Under the pieces are notes generated by a model. It searched no databases, had not been told where the DNA came from, and saw only the letters and a program-made list of their open reading frames with translations. 64,000 nt of DNA from Syngnathus acus (Eukaryota; Chordata; Actinopteri; Syngnathiformes; Syngnathidae), in NCBI RefSeq assembly GCF_901709675.1, contig NC_051089.1, forward strand, positions 5,126,476 through 5,190,475. The letters are read 5' to 3'. Positions 1-11,400 of the stretch are shown one piece after another. The first letter of the stretch is position 1; the number at the start of each line of letters is the position of its first letter. The translations under genes and the position numbers were made by a program.

Positions 1-387
1 GCAGGTCTTACCTTAAACCTTTCAGACAGTTTTGGCAGCAACTTCCGCCTTCTTCAGAGAGTGACAATGTGACATATAAGGTAGTTTGCTTGTAGGTAGA
101 TGATGCACGGTTACTCTGCTGCTTTTGAAATTGTCAGTGTCACACTCGCATAGATACTGAATACACACAATTTAAAGTATGTAACAATCCTTATTGCAGA
201 AGAAAAAATTCATTTTCACCACTATGGTGTTATCGTGCAGGTAGTGTACAATACAGAATATACATTTGCAAAACCAAAATGGTGTACTCAGCATTGACTC
301 AAGTCACTAAACAAAGAACCCCAAGGCCTTGAGATAAAAGCCAGCACATGATCAACTGACACGAGCAGTGGAGACTTCTCTCTCTCC

Positions 388-598
388 AACACACACACAC
401 AAACACACACACACTGCCTGAGAAGCTATTTCCCACAGTTACTGAGTGTGTGTCTTTGTGTGTGACAGGCTACAAATCCTTGACACCACCACTGATGATG
501 GCTTTACAGTAGAGCCTAAAGGGGACTGTCCCAGCCAGCTAGCACACACACACACACACAAAAACAAGCTGTAGTCACACACACAAACACACACACAC
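388..598. repeat. Interrupted (AC)n microsatellites
   Basis: Two dinucleotide tracts, about 388-415 and 541-598, are made of AC units broken by AAAC interruptions, with a non-repetitive spacer that contains TG-rich pieces. The strand-reversed TG pieces between them could pair with the AC tracts. No coding meaning. Confidence 0.85.
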
Positions 599-1765
599 CT
601 CCCTCTGTGTTTGTGGTTGTCACCTTTTCCCAAGAGCCCCTGGGGGCCTCTGGGATGCAACACAAAATGCCTTGGGTTTGTTTGAGTTAAACACGAGAAT
701 ACGAGCCGTCACAATGACGGCGCTACACATGAAACACGGATTATGCGTCTCATCTACGTATTGTTTGGAGAAACGAGAAAAAAATATATGGATTTAATTG
801 TGCGCTTTCACGATGTACTTCCTTGTCTGTTTCGTGTCCGATCAAAGCGAGCAACAGAGGAATTTGTCAAGTCATACAATTTGTTGGGAGCTCAAGATTG
901 ATGTTCTTTTGAAATTGTAACCGGAAGTCAACCATTATTGTGTCCAACTTTAACTTGCGTGATTATTTTTCTTCCCTTCTGTCAGATTGATGGAGACAGT
1001 GGTATCAGTGCCCCTTTGTTTCTCAGTTGATGACTTACTTTTAATAATTATTGACACACCCCGCTGACTGTTTATTGAAGCATTAACAGGTCACTAATGT
1101 GTAATCTTTGTGTTATTATTTCTCATTACAGTATTTATTACTTCTCTTTCCACATTGGCTAATTTAGAGCTAATCTTCACGAGTCAGCTCCGTGTGTGTA
1201 ATAATTCCACATGACGAGGGGCCTTTGGATTTATTGGCACATAGCAATTTGGGATGTAATGAGATCACACACCTCCAGATAGGTGCCGCTCCTTCCCCTG
1301 CTTGGTTCATGCTTCTTCCCTTCTGTGCACTTATTACCATTTCCTACTGCCACCCCTTCTACTTGATTAAAAAACTCCTGAAAAAAGCTTTGTAGTTGAC
1401 AAAGTCAGCAGAGGAAATGTATGAAATAGGAGGACCAAGTGCTATTGAGTGCTGACTTAACCTTTCCAGTATTTGCGTTTCTACAGAGTGATGCTTTGAT
1501 TGAAAGATGGACGCATCGCTCAACCTCATTAGTCAGCTCCAGATGGAAATAGACGAGTAGGTCACATTCAGGGAACATGACTGTATAGATGGTCAAGGCC
1601 TTTTCTGTTAATAATGATTGAGGAACACAGTTGGTCAACCTTAAACATGCATGCTGTGTACTTAAAAATGTAATTGCACGCTTAATTTTTCTTACTAAAA
1701 AAAGATGAAGATACAGCTGATATGTGCCACTTTTTTCTCAGCAAGTCAGTATAAATTTGTTGTCT

Positions 1766-2000
1766 CTGGCGGAGCTTGGGGCTGCAGGGGCACTACCCCG
1801 CAAGGTGCCAGGCCAGGTTGACTTTTGGGAATTTTATCCCACATTTCCACAGTCCCCCGTACGGAACATATGATGAATGTTCATCAGCATTTTTGGGAGA
1901 ATTTTTGGAGTTTGTAAAAAAGGTTTTCCAACCCCCCTGCGATTTCCTTGGCCACCCCATGCCCACCTCCCCAGGAAAATAATCCTAGATCCGCCAGTGG
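1766..2000. mobile_element. MITE-like repeat with CTGGCGGAGCT ends
   Basis: The left end reads CTGGCGGAGCTTG and the right end reads CTAGATCCGCCAG, which is an inverted copy of it (CTGGCGGATCTAG). The interior includes a GGGGCACTACCCCGC stretch near the left end, and a related GGGGCACTGCCTCCC stretch occurs at about 56213-56227 in an lpcat2 intron. Short inverted ends with a non-coding 235-bp body are typical of a non-autonomous DNA transposon. No clear target duplication was found, so the family is not assigned. Confidence 0.5.
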
Positions 2001-3687
2001 TTGAAACCAAACTTAACGTGAATCCACAATTCCACAGTTTACTATGAATCTAAAAAGGGTCTCTTTTGTGATTATTAAGTCATCAAGTCCACAAACACAG
2101 ACGTGTGAGAATTTTTTGTCATTGTGAAGATGTGACGGAAGGCAAGGTCACCGTGGTCAATCTGCCAATACAATTAGTGTTCATTTCAGCCAGATTCAGG
2201 GAGATGTACGTTGACTGCTGGGCATGCATTATGCATAAGTGTCCATGAGTCCATATGCACCCGGGCACTCTTGAGTATGTCCTTGTCGAACCAAGTGCAT
2301 CGACCAACATAGCGAGCAATCACATTTCGGTTGCTGCAATTTTTTCTCACTGCCTAATTGCTGATGTTACACCACGTAAAGCAGACAAGATGAGGCCTCT
2401 ATTTTCATACACAGCCTTTATGGATCACCACGACCTGGATGATGAATCTACACCAACAATAAGCATTTCGTCTTGTCTCTATCTGTGCACTTATCAAAGG
2501 AGATCTTTATTCCCTCCTCGAGGTGACTCTTCAGTGCCCCCCGAAGAGAAACTCTGTAACTGCAGGCTCAGGGAAAAAGGAGGGGGCAACACACGTCAGT
2601 CACAGTCATGCCCATGGGACCTTTTTTTTTTGACAAGTCCACGCAATCTCTCACAATTGTGGCTCACGTGATTCCAACTCTGTGCGACGGAGCAAAGTTG
2701 TTTGTTTACTGGCGATGTTTAACAAAGCTTTAAATGATTTCTCCTTTCATCATGTGAGCATCATTCAATTAAAATACATTTTCATCCACCCCCACCTTTT
2801 ATTTAATTAGACTGTCTCTTTTCTTCTTTAAGCGCCACCTCAGATTTCACCCCCAAGGTATCTTTTCACTCTCACTCGTTGGTTAAACAAGGTGCTTGGA
2901 GTCATTTGTTAATTGATACAATTACGCACGTAGCGCGTAATGGTCACGCTGGTTTCAAGGAGCGCATCAATCACAGCTCTATTGACCTGTCAAAAAAATA
3001 AATAAATACAAATAATAATCCTACTAAGGGGGTTACCCTCTCGCTAAAAGAGAGCCAAGAAGGGGGAAATGGGAAATATTTAAAATATTTTTTTAATAGT
3101 CGTGTTTTAATAATTTCTGTATGGAGTGTTAGACGTATAAGAGTGCCATGGCATGAAGTGTAGTTGTACATCTCTGTAAACTACAACAAAAGGCATGCAA
3201 ATTTTGTTTAATAATGATTTCAAAATAAGCATTATGGTTTATAAAGGTAAAGCATTATACCATCCATTATTTGAGAAAGGGTAGGGGTTGTCTTCTCTAA
3301 AAGAGGACATTGATTGTGTGATTTAACTCTTAATTATTGAAATCAGTGTAGTTTTTTTTTTTTACTTCATCATAAAGAACATATTTAATAGTATTTATAC
3401 TTATGCTGTTGCTACTTGATTCCCACTGATAAATTAAAAGAGAAAAAAATGCATTAAAAAATTTATTCACAAATAAAAGTTCTTGAAAAAATAATCCATG
3501 TTTTTCTAATTTAGAAGATTTTCCAAGCATAAAGAGTGAGTAATATGTTGCCATGGCGATTAATTGTCCATTTGTACGCGTGTGCACTTTAAGGAGGGAG
3601 AGAAAAGCGCATCTTTATATCGCACGCGACTGGCAAAGATTTGATCCGCATCCGTGGTACACCACCGTGGCGTTTCGGGATTACAGT

Positions 3688-3695
3688 GACGTCAC
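3688..3695. promoter_or_regulatory. CRE palindrome TGACGTCA upstream of irx6a
   Basis: A perfect 8-bp cAMP-response-element palindrome lies about 190 bp upstream of the candidate TATA box and 380 bp upstream of the chosen irx6a start codon. The full palindrome is the high-affinity site for CREB/ATF factors. The position is plausible for a proximal promoter element; function is inferred from the motif only. Confidence 0.4.
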
Positions 3696-3882
3696 GCTGC
3701 TACCCTTGCATGGATGAATGCTAAAGAACTATAGAGGCACAAATAATAGAACAAGCACAGTCCATATCTTGCAAGTCTTACGTTATCCTTTAAGCCTCCT
3801 TCGCCTAACATAATTTTTTTTTTCCAACTAATGACGCTTAATTTCATTTCTCATCAGATCCTCGGAGGGGATTATTCATTCG

Positions 3883-3889
3883 TATAAAA
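3883..3889 (+). promoter_or_regulatory. Candidate TATA box of irx6a
   Basis: TATAAAA at this position sits 190 bp before the chosen start codon, which leaves room for a transcription start near 3915 and a 5' UTR of about 160 nt. It is the only good TATA match in the proximal 400 bp. The surrounding sequence becomes GC-richer, as expected near a homeobox gene promoter. No transcript evidence is available. Confidence 0.4.
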
Positions 3890-4072
3890 CAATCCGCGGC
3901 AAAGTCTCCCCTCCTATATGGGCGAAAGTCATGTATTATTGAGAGGGGCGAAGAGCAGGGCCGTGCGCGCGTGGAAATGCGTGGAAGTGTGCGGATTTGA
4001 AGTGGAATTGGGAGCAATCGATCCCGGCTGCATGAGGAGGAGTTATTGCTGATGGTTACAATAGAAGGCGCG

Positions 4073-7000
4073 ATGTCTTTCTCCCAGTTTGGATATCCTT
4101 ACAATGCAAGTTCACAGGTAAGACTTTTTCCTCGCTTTTAAAAAAAATAACCTTAAAATGATTTCCTCCACTCAAAAACTCCTCTTGTTTGAAATGTGAG
4201 ATTTTATTGACTTTTTTCACCATTTGCGTGGTGCTTGTTGTGCCATATTGACATACGCACCCTTGTCCAATAACACTGAATTATGAATGAACTCACGTGT
4301 TGTCGGTTTTTTTTTCTGGTGACAAAAGCGAGATTGATGTCACCACGCGCGCCACGCGTAATTACGCATCTTTTGGATGAACTTCAAAATGATTCAAGAG
4401 TGCTCACTGTGACCAAAACTCTCGTTTGTATGTTTGTATTTGGATTTTTGATGTGAAAAGTTAGTCAGTGGAAAGTTTTGAGGTCTCAATTGAACGTCAA
4501 GTACGAGTTTAATACTAAAATTTGAACAGAAAAGTGTTGGTTAGTTTATATAGTTGTTTAATAATAATAGAAAAAAATAATAATTTCAAGACACAAGTTT
4601 ACAGCCGCTAAATATATCACCCAGAATGTATCAAGTTTAATTTAACCAACAAATAATGTCATTTATTAATAAAATTGTCAATTACACGGTACAAACTAAA
4701 TTTGGCAATAAATCAGGAATTGTCATAAAAGTGACTTACCTCCAATAAAGAGAATTTACTTTTTGTCACAATGGAATTGACCCTCATTTTGCTTCAGTTA
4801 CTTTTGTTTTTTCATTCATTTCAAGACTTTTATCCGACTGTTCTGTCCATCATTCTCTCTGTGCAGTTTTTCGTGTCGGCAAACCCCAGTACGACTTGCT
4901 GCGATTCGATTTCCAGGTCGGTGCCGCCCGAAGGCTCCACCGGAGGAGCTCAGACGCCCGCAGCCGTAGCGGCGGCCGCCACAGCCGCCGCCGCAACCTT
5001 CTGCTGTCCCGCGCCTTACGAGAACCGGCTGCTGGCCGGGAGCCGCAGCGAGCTCAATGCGGCTGCTCTGGGGGTGTACGGCTCCCCCTACGCGGCGGCG
5101 GCTGCAGCCAGCCAGAACTACGCCAACTACTTCCCCTATGGAACCGAACCCTCCGCCGCTATCTACTCCTCTCTGGTGGGCTCACCTCTGCTTGTTGAGG
5201 GGGAGAGGGGGAGGAAGGGAGAGAGAGAGGGTGGCTTTGCTTGGCTGAATCGATCCATTAGGGAAAATGTGATGACAAACTCTTAAATGCAACCGACTAG
5301 GTTTTTACACCTCTAGGGAAAGTTAGTAGAAATATAGAAAAAAAGGATCAAATAAATGTCTAAAAAATGACTTTTTTTTCCCACATAACTGTTAAAAAAA
5401 TATTCTGGAGGGGATGTAAAAAATATTAGTAATCAGTAATATTTAAAGCAGCCATACTGAGTGCACAATTTTAATATTGTGTTACATTATACTGAATTTC
5501 CCCTGGGGATCAATAAAGTATCTATTAGATCTATCTATCATCGGGTTGTATTAAGGTAACAAAACTGAAAGAACTGCATGAATAATTAAAAGTTTCACTT
5601 TTACACAAAATGATTTTGTCTAAATATACTGCAAAGAACAATTTAATTTAAAAAATCATTTTAAGTAGGCCTATGTGTTTCGAAGAATGACTATAGAAAC
5701 CCCCAGAGGACAGTTTTATTATTTTTTTCAAATGGAAAAATTTAAAAGGTTGCGCAACATTGAACTATATATATTTTTTTTGTGTGTGTCAGAATCCACA
5801 GTACGACATGAAGGAGACCGCAGGCACTTTACACTCGGGAATCAGTCAAACGGCCGCGTACTATCCCTACGATTCATCGCTGGGCCAGTATCAATATGAC
5901 AGGTGAGGTTTATGCTCCGCTTTCTGTCCACTTTGTGTCATTCGAGCTCAGACGGGCTCGCTTGCCAAAATCTGCTACACTTCCACTTTTCATTAGCGAA
6001 CCGTACTGAGGTCAACGGTCAGGCTGTTACTCGGATACTTGGCTTCGTGTCTTGGTGTATATCGATTTCCAACATGAGAGGGTAGTAGTGTGCTATCATT
6101 CAGCCGAATCCTTGTGTGTGCAGATACGGGACGATGGATTTTAACAGCACGGCCAGGCGGAAGAACGCCACCCGAGAGACCACCAGCACCTTGAAAACGT
6201 GGCTCTATGAGCACCGCAAGAACCCGTACCCCACCAAGGGGGAGAAAATCATGCTGGCTATCATCACCAAGATGACCCTCACCCAGGTTTCCACTTGGTT
6301 TGCCAACGCTCGGCGGAGGCTCAAGAAGGAGAACAAGATGACGTGGTCGCCCAAAAACAAGGCCGGCGATGACAAGAAGGACGACATCAGCAAGAGCGAC
6401 CATGACTGTCTCACCAAAGGTTTGTCCCATATCAGTTACATCTGGTCACTTTTTGTTAAGTTGGTCAAAATTTAGTTGCATGATTTTTTTTTTTTTAATG
6501 GAACCCTCTCCAGAATGGTCATGGTAGAGTCTCGAGAGCAATGTTGAAGTGCTTTGAGGAACTTCTAAACGTAGTGCTTTGCCACCCCTCATGGATGATG
6601 TTGAAGTGTGTTTAGAAGTTTTCATTTCTTGTAGATTCAAATGAGTGCAAGGAAGAGAAAGATTTACATCTAAGCGATTTGGAGGACATGGACGAGTGCG
6701 ACAAGCTGGATGGCGAATGCGAAAAGGGAGTCCCGGACGAGGCTGTGGCACTTTCCATTTCACCCCACAAAAGAGACTGCACCTCCGAGCTTCACTTGAA
6801 TGTGTCCAACAGCTTCCACCACGCCTTCCCCTGCGCCATCAAACCACCACTCCCTCCTCTTCCTGCCGACTTCCTCGATCCCGTGGCGTCCAAGACCCCG
6901 TCCACCACAGGAACCTTAACTCTGTCTCACTTTGAAGCGTCGGACAAGCCTCGGATTTGGTCCTTGGCTCGTACGGCGGCGGCGGGGATCATTCTGAGCC

Positions 7001-7461
7001 CGCAGCACGCCTCCGAGCTCAGGACGAGCAACTCGAGCGGGGACTGCCAGCTCCAAAGGTTAGCGGGCGCCCCCGCTGTTCCCGGAGGACAATGCGGGCT
7101 CATGAGAGGCCTCCAGGAAGCAAATAGTGTCTCCGGTGCTGTGACCCCTTTTCCTGAGGGCCCCCCTTTGCACTCCAAAATCTATGGCCCAGGCAGCTTC
7201 AATCACAAAGGCCTCCAGCTGCACGGTCCGTCCTACGCTGCCCTCACAGACACATGCCAATATTCCACAACTGAAGGTGAACGACATTTAAACACAGCAC
7301 TCCAAAAAAAAACAAGCACATTTCTTAAATGCTTTTTTTTTCTTGGTTGTGCAGGATTCTCCGGCGCCAAAGCAGCGGAGGCGTCGTCAGACCTCAGCCA
7401 AGCGTGTGTGATCTTGCAGGACGACAAGGTCACTGCATTCAGGCCTGTGATGAAGAGGTGA
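4073..7461 (+). CDS. irx6a: Iroquois homeobox transcription factor Irx6a
   Basis: Nuclear TALE homeodomain transcription factor of the IrxB cluster, acting in patterning and differentiation (retina and heart in known family members). Six coding exons with GT/AG borders and consistent phases: 4073-4117, 4867-5175, 5793-5902, 6124-6419, 6635-7276, 7355-7461; 502 residues against about 446 in mammals. The start [11 protein letters not shown] and the run STTCCDS in exon 2 match Irx6 rather than Irx3 or Irx5. Poly-alanine tracts lie at residues 47-58 and 91-96. The homeodomain (about 166-228, mostly exon 4) has the three-residue TALE loop PYP at 189-191 and the recognition-helix core WFANARRR at 213-220. 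An acidic LSDLEDMDE block (266-274) follows, then the Iro-box KPRIWSLA (358-365). An in-frame ATG at 4052 would add seven residues; 4073 is preferred because the Irx6 N-terminus begins MSF. The stop at 7459-7461 overlaps a possible extra splice donor. Exon coordinates rest on protein similarity recalled from the family and on splice signals. Confidence 0.93.
5490..5545 (+). mobile_element. Teleost LINE 3' tail in irx6a intron 2
   Basis: The motif GGGGATCAATAAAGTATCTA followed by degenerate ATCT units is the 3' terminus of a LINE-derived repeat very common in teleost genomes, where it ends in (ATCT)n. Here only the extreme tail is recognisable; the upstream body is missing or too decayed. It sits in the intron between irx6a exons 2 and 3, in the same orientation as the gene. 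Note that its AATAAA could be a cryptic polyadenylation signal. Confidence 0.6.
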
Positions 7462-8098
7462 AGCTTTTATAGTTCCAAAAATGGAAAAATTACACTCTTC
7501 TGCACATGAATATCAGCATTATTATCTTTGCAAAGGCTAAATTTCCAAGTCAGGACTTTCAGATCAGTCCTAGGTCATCCAATCCTAACCCATACTTTTT
7601 TACTTTTAATTGTAGTGATTTTAATGATCTATTTCTTTTTCCCCCTTTAGGTGAATGGAGGCCGTACGACAAATAGGAGGGTAATTATGCACTAATGGGC
7701 GTAAAGGCCTCAGTGGGACAATTATGAGCGCTGCGTGTTGTAGTCGGAGCAAACAAACTGTGGAACATTTTGCACAACTTTTTGTTTTTTATATGGTGGT
7801 GAAGACTTTATGCAAAAATCATACATGTAAAATTGTATGGAAATTTGTTTGTAGCAATCTTGTCTCATTGCGAACTAATTTATTTATTTATTTGTTTTTC
7901 ATTGATTATTCTGTGTCCCCTTTAAATGTTCTTTTAAGAAATGTGTATTGTGGTGGGAAAAAAATATTACGTTAAATGTTGTCATTGTGTTAAAATGTGA
8001 ACTGTGTATTTTTTTCTTATTATGTAAAAAAAAAAGTAATTTTTTCAAAGACTTTACTGTGTGTTGTGGTTATTTCAATAGCAATAGTCAATAGCATT
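7462..8098 (+). other. irx6a 3' UTR and flank, possibly with a 3' UTR intron
   Basis: After the stop codon the sequence is AT-rich and non-coding, as expected of a homeobox-gene 3' UTR. A donor AG|GTGAAG at 7457/7458 and a strong pyrimidine-rich acceptor near 7650 could remove about 190 nt without changing the protein. No canonical AATAAA was found before 8098; the first ones are near 8411 and 8447-8465, so the 3' end is not fixed. Confidence 0.45.
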
Positions 8099-8400
8099 GA
8101 GGGGACGTGCATTCAAACATGGGAGATGCACATTTGATCAAAGTTGACCGCCTCCGCTCGACGTGCGTGAGCTGAATCTACAAGTCGTACAAGAAAGGCG
8201 TCGTCGGCGCGGTTTAATCACCGGTGGCGTCGAGCGCTTTGTAGCCAAAGCGTGGCAACGCATGCTGAATGATGGCGCGTCCCTCGTGTGCTGAGCTAAC
8301 TTGGCATTGTGTTCATTAAAAGGTCATTTGTAGCATCAAACCGTTCACACGGCCCATCAGAGTTGCTTTGATTCGACTCTTTTGCTTTCAGTCCGTCTCG
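8099..8400. promoter_or_regulatory. Candidate regulatory element with palindromic TCF/LEF site
   Basis: A CpG-containing, non-repetitive block just downstream of irx6a contains the palindrome TTTGATCAAAG (8133-8143), which is two overlapping TCF/LEF-type sites (CTTTGAT and ATCAAAG). The block contrasts with the AT-rich flanks and has no coding potential. Irx genes respond to Wnt signalling in known systems, so a Wnt-responsive element is a reasonable guess, but only the motif is seen. Confidence 0.3.
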
Positions 8401-11400
8401 TTATGGCTAACGAATAAAAGATCATGATTAGTAGAAGGATGTTAAAAAATAAAATAAAAAATAAAGTTTTTATGTACTTATATCGCACTTGTTAGCTCGG
8501 ATGATAATGCTAAATAGGTGTCCTGGCTGGTCCATAAAAATAACAAAATACAACAAACACAAGTCACTGTGACAGCTCAATGGGTCTGGTGGTATTTTAA
8601 AATTAAATAAACTACATGATTTTGATTGAAGGGACACATATGTAGATAAACACACACACGGGATATTTCATTTTATTGCATTGGAAGAAAAAATAAGACA
8701 GGATTGAGATACAGTATCTTAAGCACATTTTTGAGTATGGGGTGAGGGGGGCGTATTATTTGTCCTACATGTCTAATCTGAGGTCAGACATGAAATCTGT
8801 GGTAAACTTCCATGTTTCGCCTTAATAAGTTCCTTAGGTAGCTTCAATGCGGATGGGCAAATCTCCCCATTACACGTTCATCTTGGTAAATTACATTTTT
8901 CTTATGGGAGGGGAGGGGGGAGAAGAATGGTGGGTCAGAGGGAGGGTGGGAGGGGGGTCTCCACTCTTCATAATCCAAAACAGATTTGCCATAATCTGAG
9001 AATGAGGCACAAATGTGCAAAAAGAAAAACAAGTGAGGGTAAACATCAATGCTTAAATAGGTTTGACAGAATTATTCATCTGTGACATCTCTCATGAAAT
9101 GTGATGGAGGTAAATAGGGCGCCACAGCGTCGCCCATTCTGCTGAAGTCATTGATCTTTTGGGGGGGGTCATAAACTTTGCTCTTTTCCAGTGTCACAAA
9201 TCATATAGTTGGATTAAGCAGGTTAGAACCATTGTACACTTATTTGATGGAACATTAAGACTTCTCTGTTCAATATTCTGCAAAGGTCACTGATGGGGTC
9301 CAATATAGATCAGGGATTTTTGATATGATTAATCAAATATAATTAGATAAATTACAGATAAATTCATATTTTCTATTGATTTTATTTATTTTTCATTAAC
9401 TTTTTTTATTATTACTATTTTTAAAAGAATAAAATAAGATTTTTTTTAAATAAAAGTATTTTTTTATTGCTCAGAAACTACTCTATAAAAATCACAAATT
9501 TGTAATTGACAACCTCATAATACAGTTTAAAAAAAAAATCGCGGCCAAAATGTGAAATAAAGGTCCGGAGCGGAGCATAATGTGGGAACAAGAGTAAACT
9601 ATTGACGCATTTGTCTTGCTCCCGTGAGCAGGGTCACAGAGGGGTCGCGGGCACTTACACAATGACTGTTTACATTGTGTGGAGGAATGATTCATGTCCA
9701 CTATGGGTTAACTTCTGACAAAGTGCTCTCAGTGGCATCCATCATGACCCATTGAGGTCTTGCTCCTAATGAGCCGGTAGCCGCCGTGTAAAAAGAATCA
9801 GAATCATTGTGACTCGACAGCGGCGGCCTCTCGGTCTAAATAGTCGGCCTGCGTAACAACAACAACAACAACCTCGGAAACAATCGTTTCGGTCGAAGTG
9901 CCAACCGGGAGGTGCCATTTGATGTGTCCCACGCCGGGCAGCTCGGGCTCTCTGGAGTTCAATGTGTACCCTTCATTACATTTGTTCAATGCAACGAGGA
10001 TGCCATATTGTTTGGGTTCATGTCTCTCTCCGTGGAATTTCAGATTGACGATGTCGCTACAAGGTCCCCGCTAATGAGTTTTGTCAAAGACAATTACGAG
10101 CCCGTCGGAATGAAAAGCTGGCTTTGTACGCTTTCCGGGGTTGGATGTTTTCTAGCCCGTCTTTGACCCGCTCCTCGTGTCCCAAAACATCCCGGCCTTC
10201 ATTCCAGAAGTAGCGCCGGCCTCTGATCTACTCCAACACCTTTGTCTTTGCCACATTTGTCCATCGACGTGACGCTAATTGAGCGTGGCACAAATTAATG
10301 CTGGTGTGCCGCCATTTCCCAGGGACTGTGATTCGCGTTTAAACCCCAGCCCCCGGTACGCTCTGCGGGGCGTCGTTTTCCTTTGGCCCGCTATCTGACC
10401 TCCACCAGCAATTCAGATCACTGACAAGATCTTTGTAAGCAGGTTCATAAGTTAAGCAAACGTCTAATTTATTTCCTAGTTTGGATCAGGTGGAATACCA
10501 GCAAAGTGGCCAAACTCAAGACTCGCAAAGAAGTGGTAACTGAAGCTTGTATCTCAAATTATTTTCTGACAGCCTCTAACCATTTCTTTTTATCCAAAAT
10601 AATGCTATATATTGTTTTCTAGACAGCTTTTTAGTGGATTTTAGCCTGTCACACTCTTTCCTTGTTGTCAGTGGAAGCAGCGAAATGCAGCGAGAGGTCA
10701 TTTACGCTGCTCGGACTGTGTAACTACTGGAAGGAGTGCAAATGGTTCTCCGGGGACGCTGCAAGTTTGGATTGCCGTGTTTTCTCTAAAAACACGCACA
10801 GCGGCTCGCTTGCAGACACTCGGCGAGTTCAGACCGCTGGCGGGAGCCAATAGAGCTAAGATCACTCCCTTATGAAAATATAGTTTCTTCCCCTGCAGGA
10901 GCCCTCGTTCACGGTAATATTTTTTTTTAAAGAAGTCTATGTAACATTTCTTGTGGAACTGGTGAAGAAGTCAAAAGATGCTTTAGAAATGCACAGGAAT
11001 ACGCCCAAATATGTTTTTCCATGACTGTATGCCTTGAAAAAAAAAATCAGCTATACGGTTTTTGTATGTGCTCACTGGTGGAGGTAAACAAACCTCTCAC
11101 ACAGTAAAAAGCAAACAATCATAAATCTCAGCGCCAAAGAGGCTTTCATTTCTCTATTTAGTGTTAAACTCCTGTTATCTTGTTTGTTGGGTTATGTTTG
11201 TCCGTTTTGCTGCCGTTGACCTTAGCGAGGATGCCGTCACGGGCATCAGCATAATCTTCTGTGTCATTTTAATGCCCTTTCATAATCCCTGCTCCACACA
11301 CACATCTTTTTAATCTCAATCGCTCCTTCTGTTTTTCTTTCCCTCGATGTTGGGCATCTGCTTTTGCAACCGGGGAAACATAACATAATAAGTAAAATTG

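Larger units (their letters stand above)
1..3882. other. Intergenic DNA upstream of irx6a, no gene recognised
   Basis: No reading frame here has the length, splice signals or family resemblance of a gene. The stretch holds CA microsatellites (388-598), a repeat with inverted ends (about 1766-2000), and otherwise AT-rich unique sequence. From the usual order of the vertebrate IrxB cluster this should be the interval between irx5a and irx6a, but irx5a itself is not in the window. The part from 1060 to 1400 is low in simple repeats and contains several TAAT cores, so it may hold a regulatory element; this is inference only. Confidence 0.6.

Noticed and set aside
439-663. Frame with a Cys-Val repeat
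   Set aside because: Product of the AC microsatellite; no homology or splice context.
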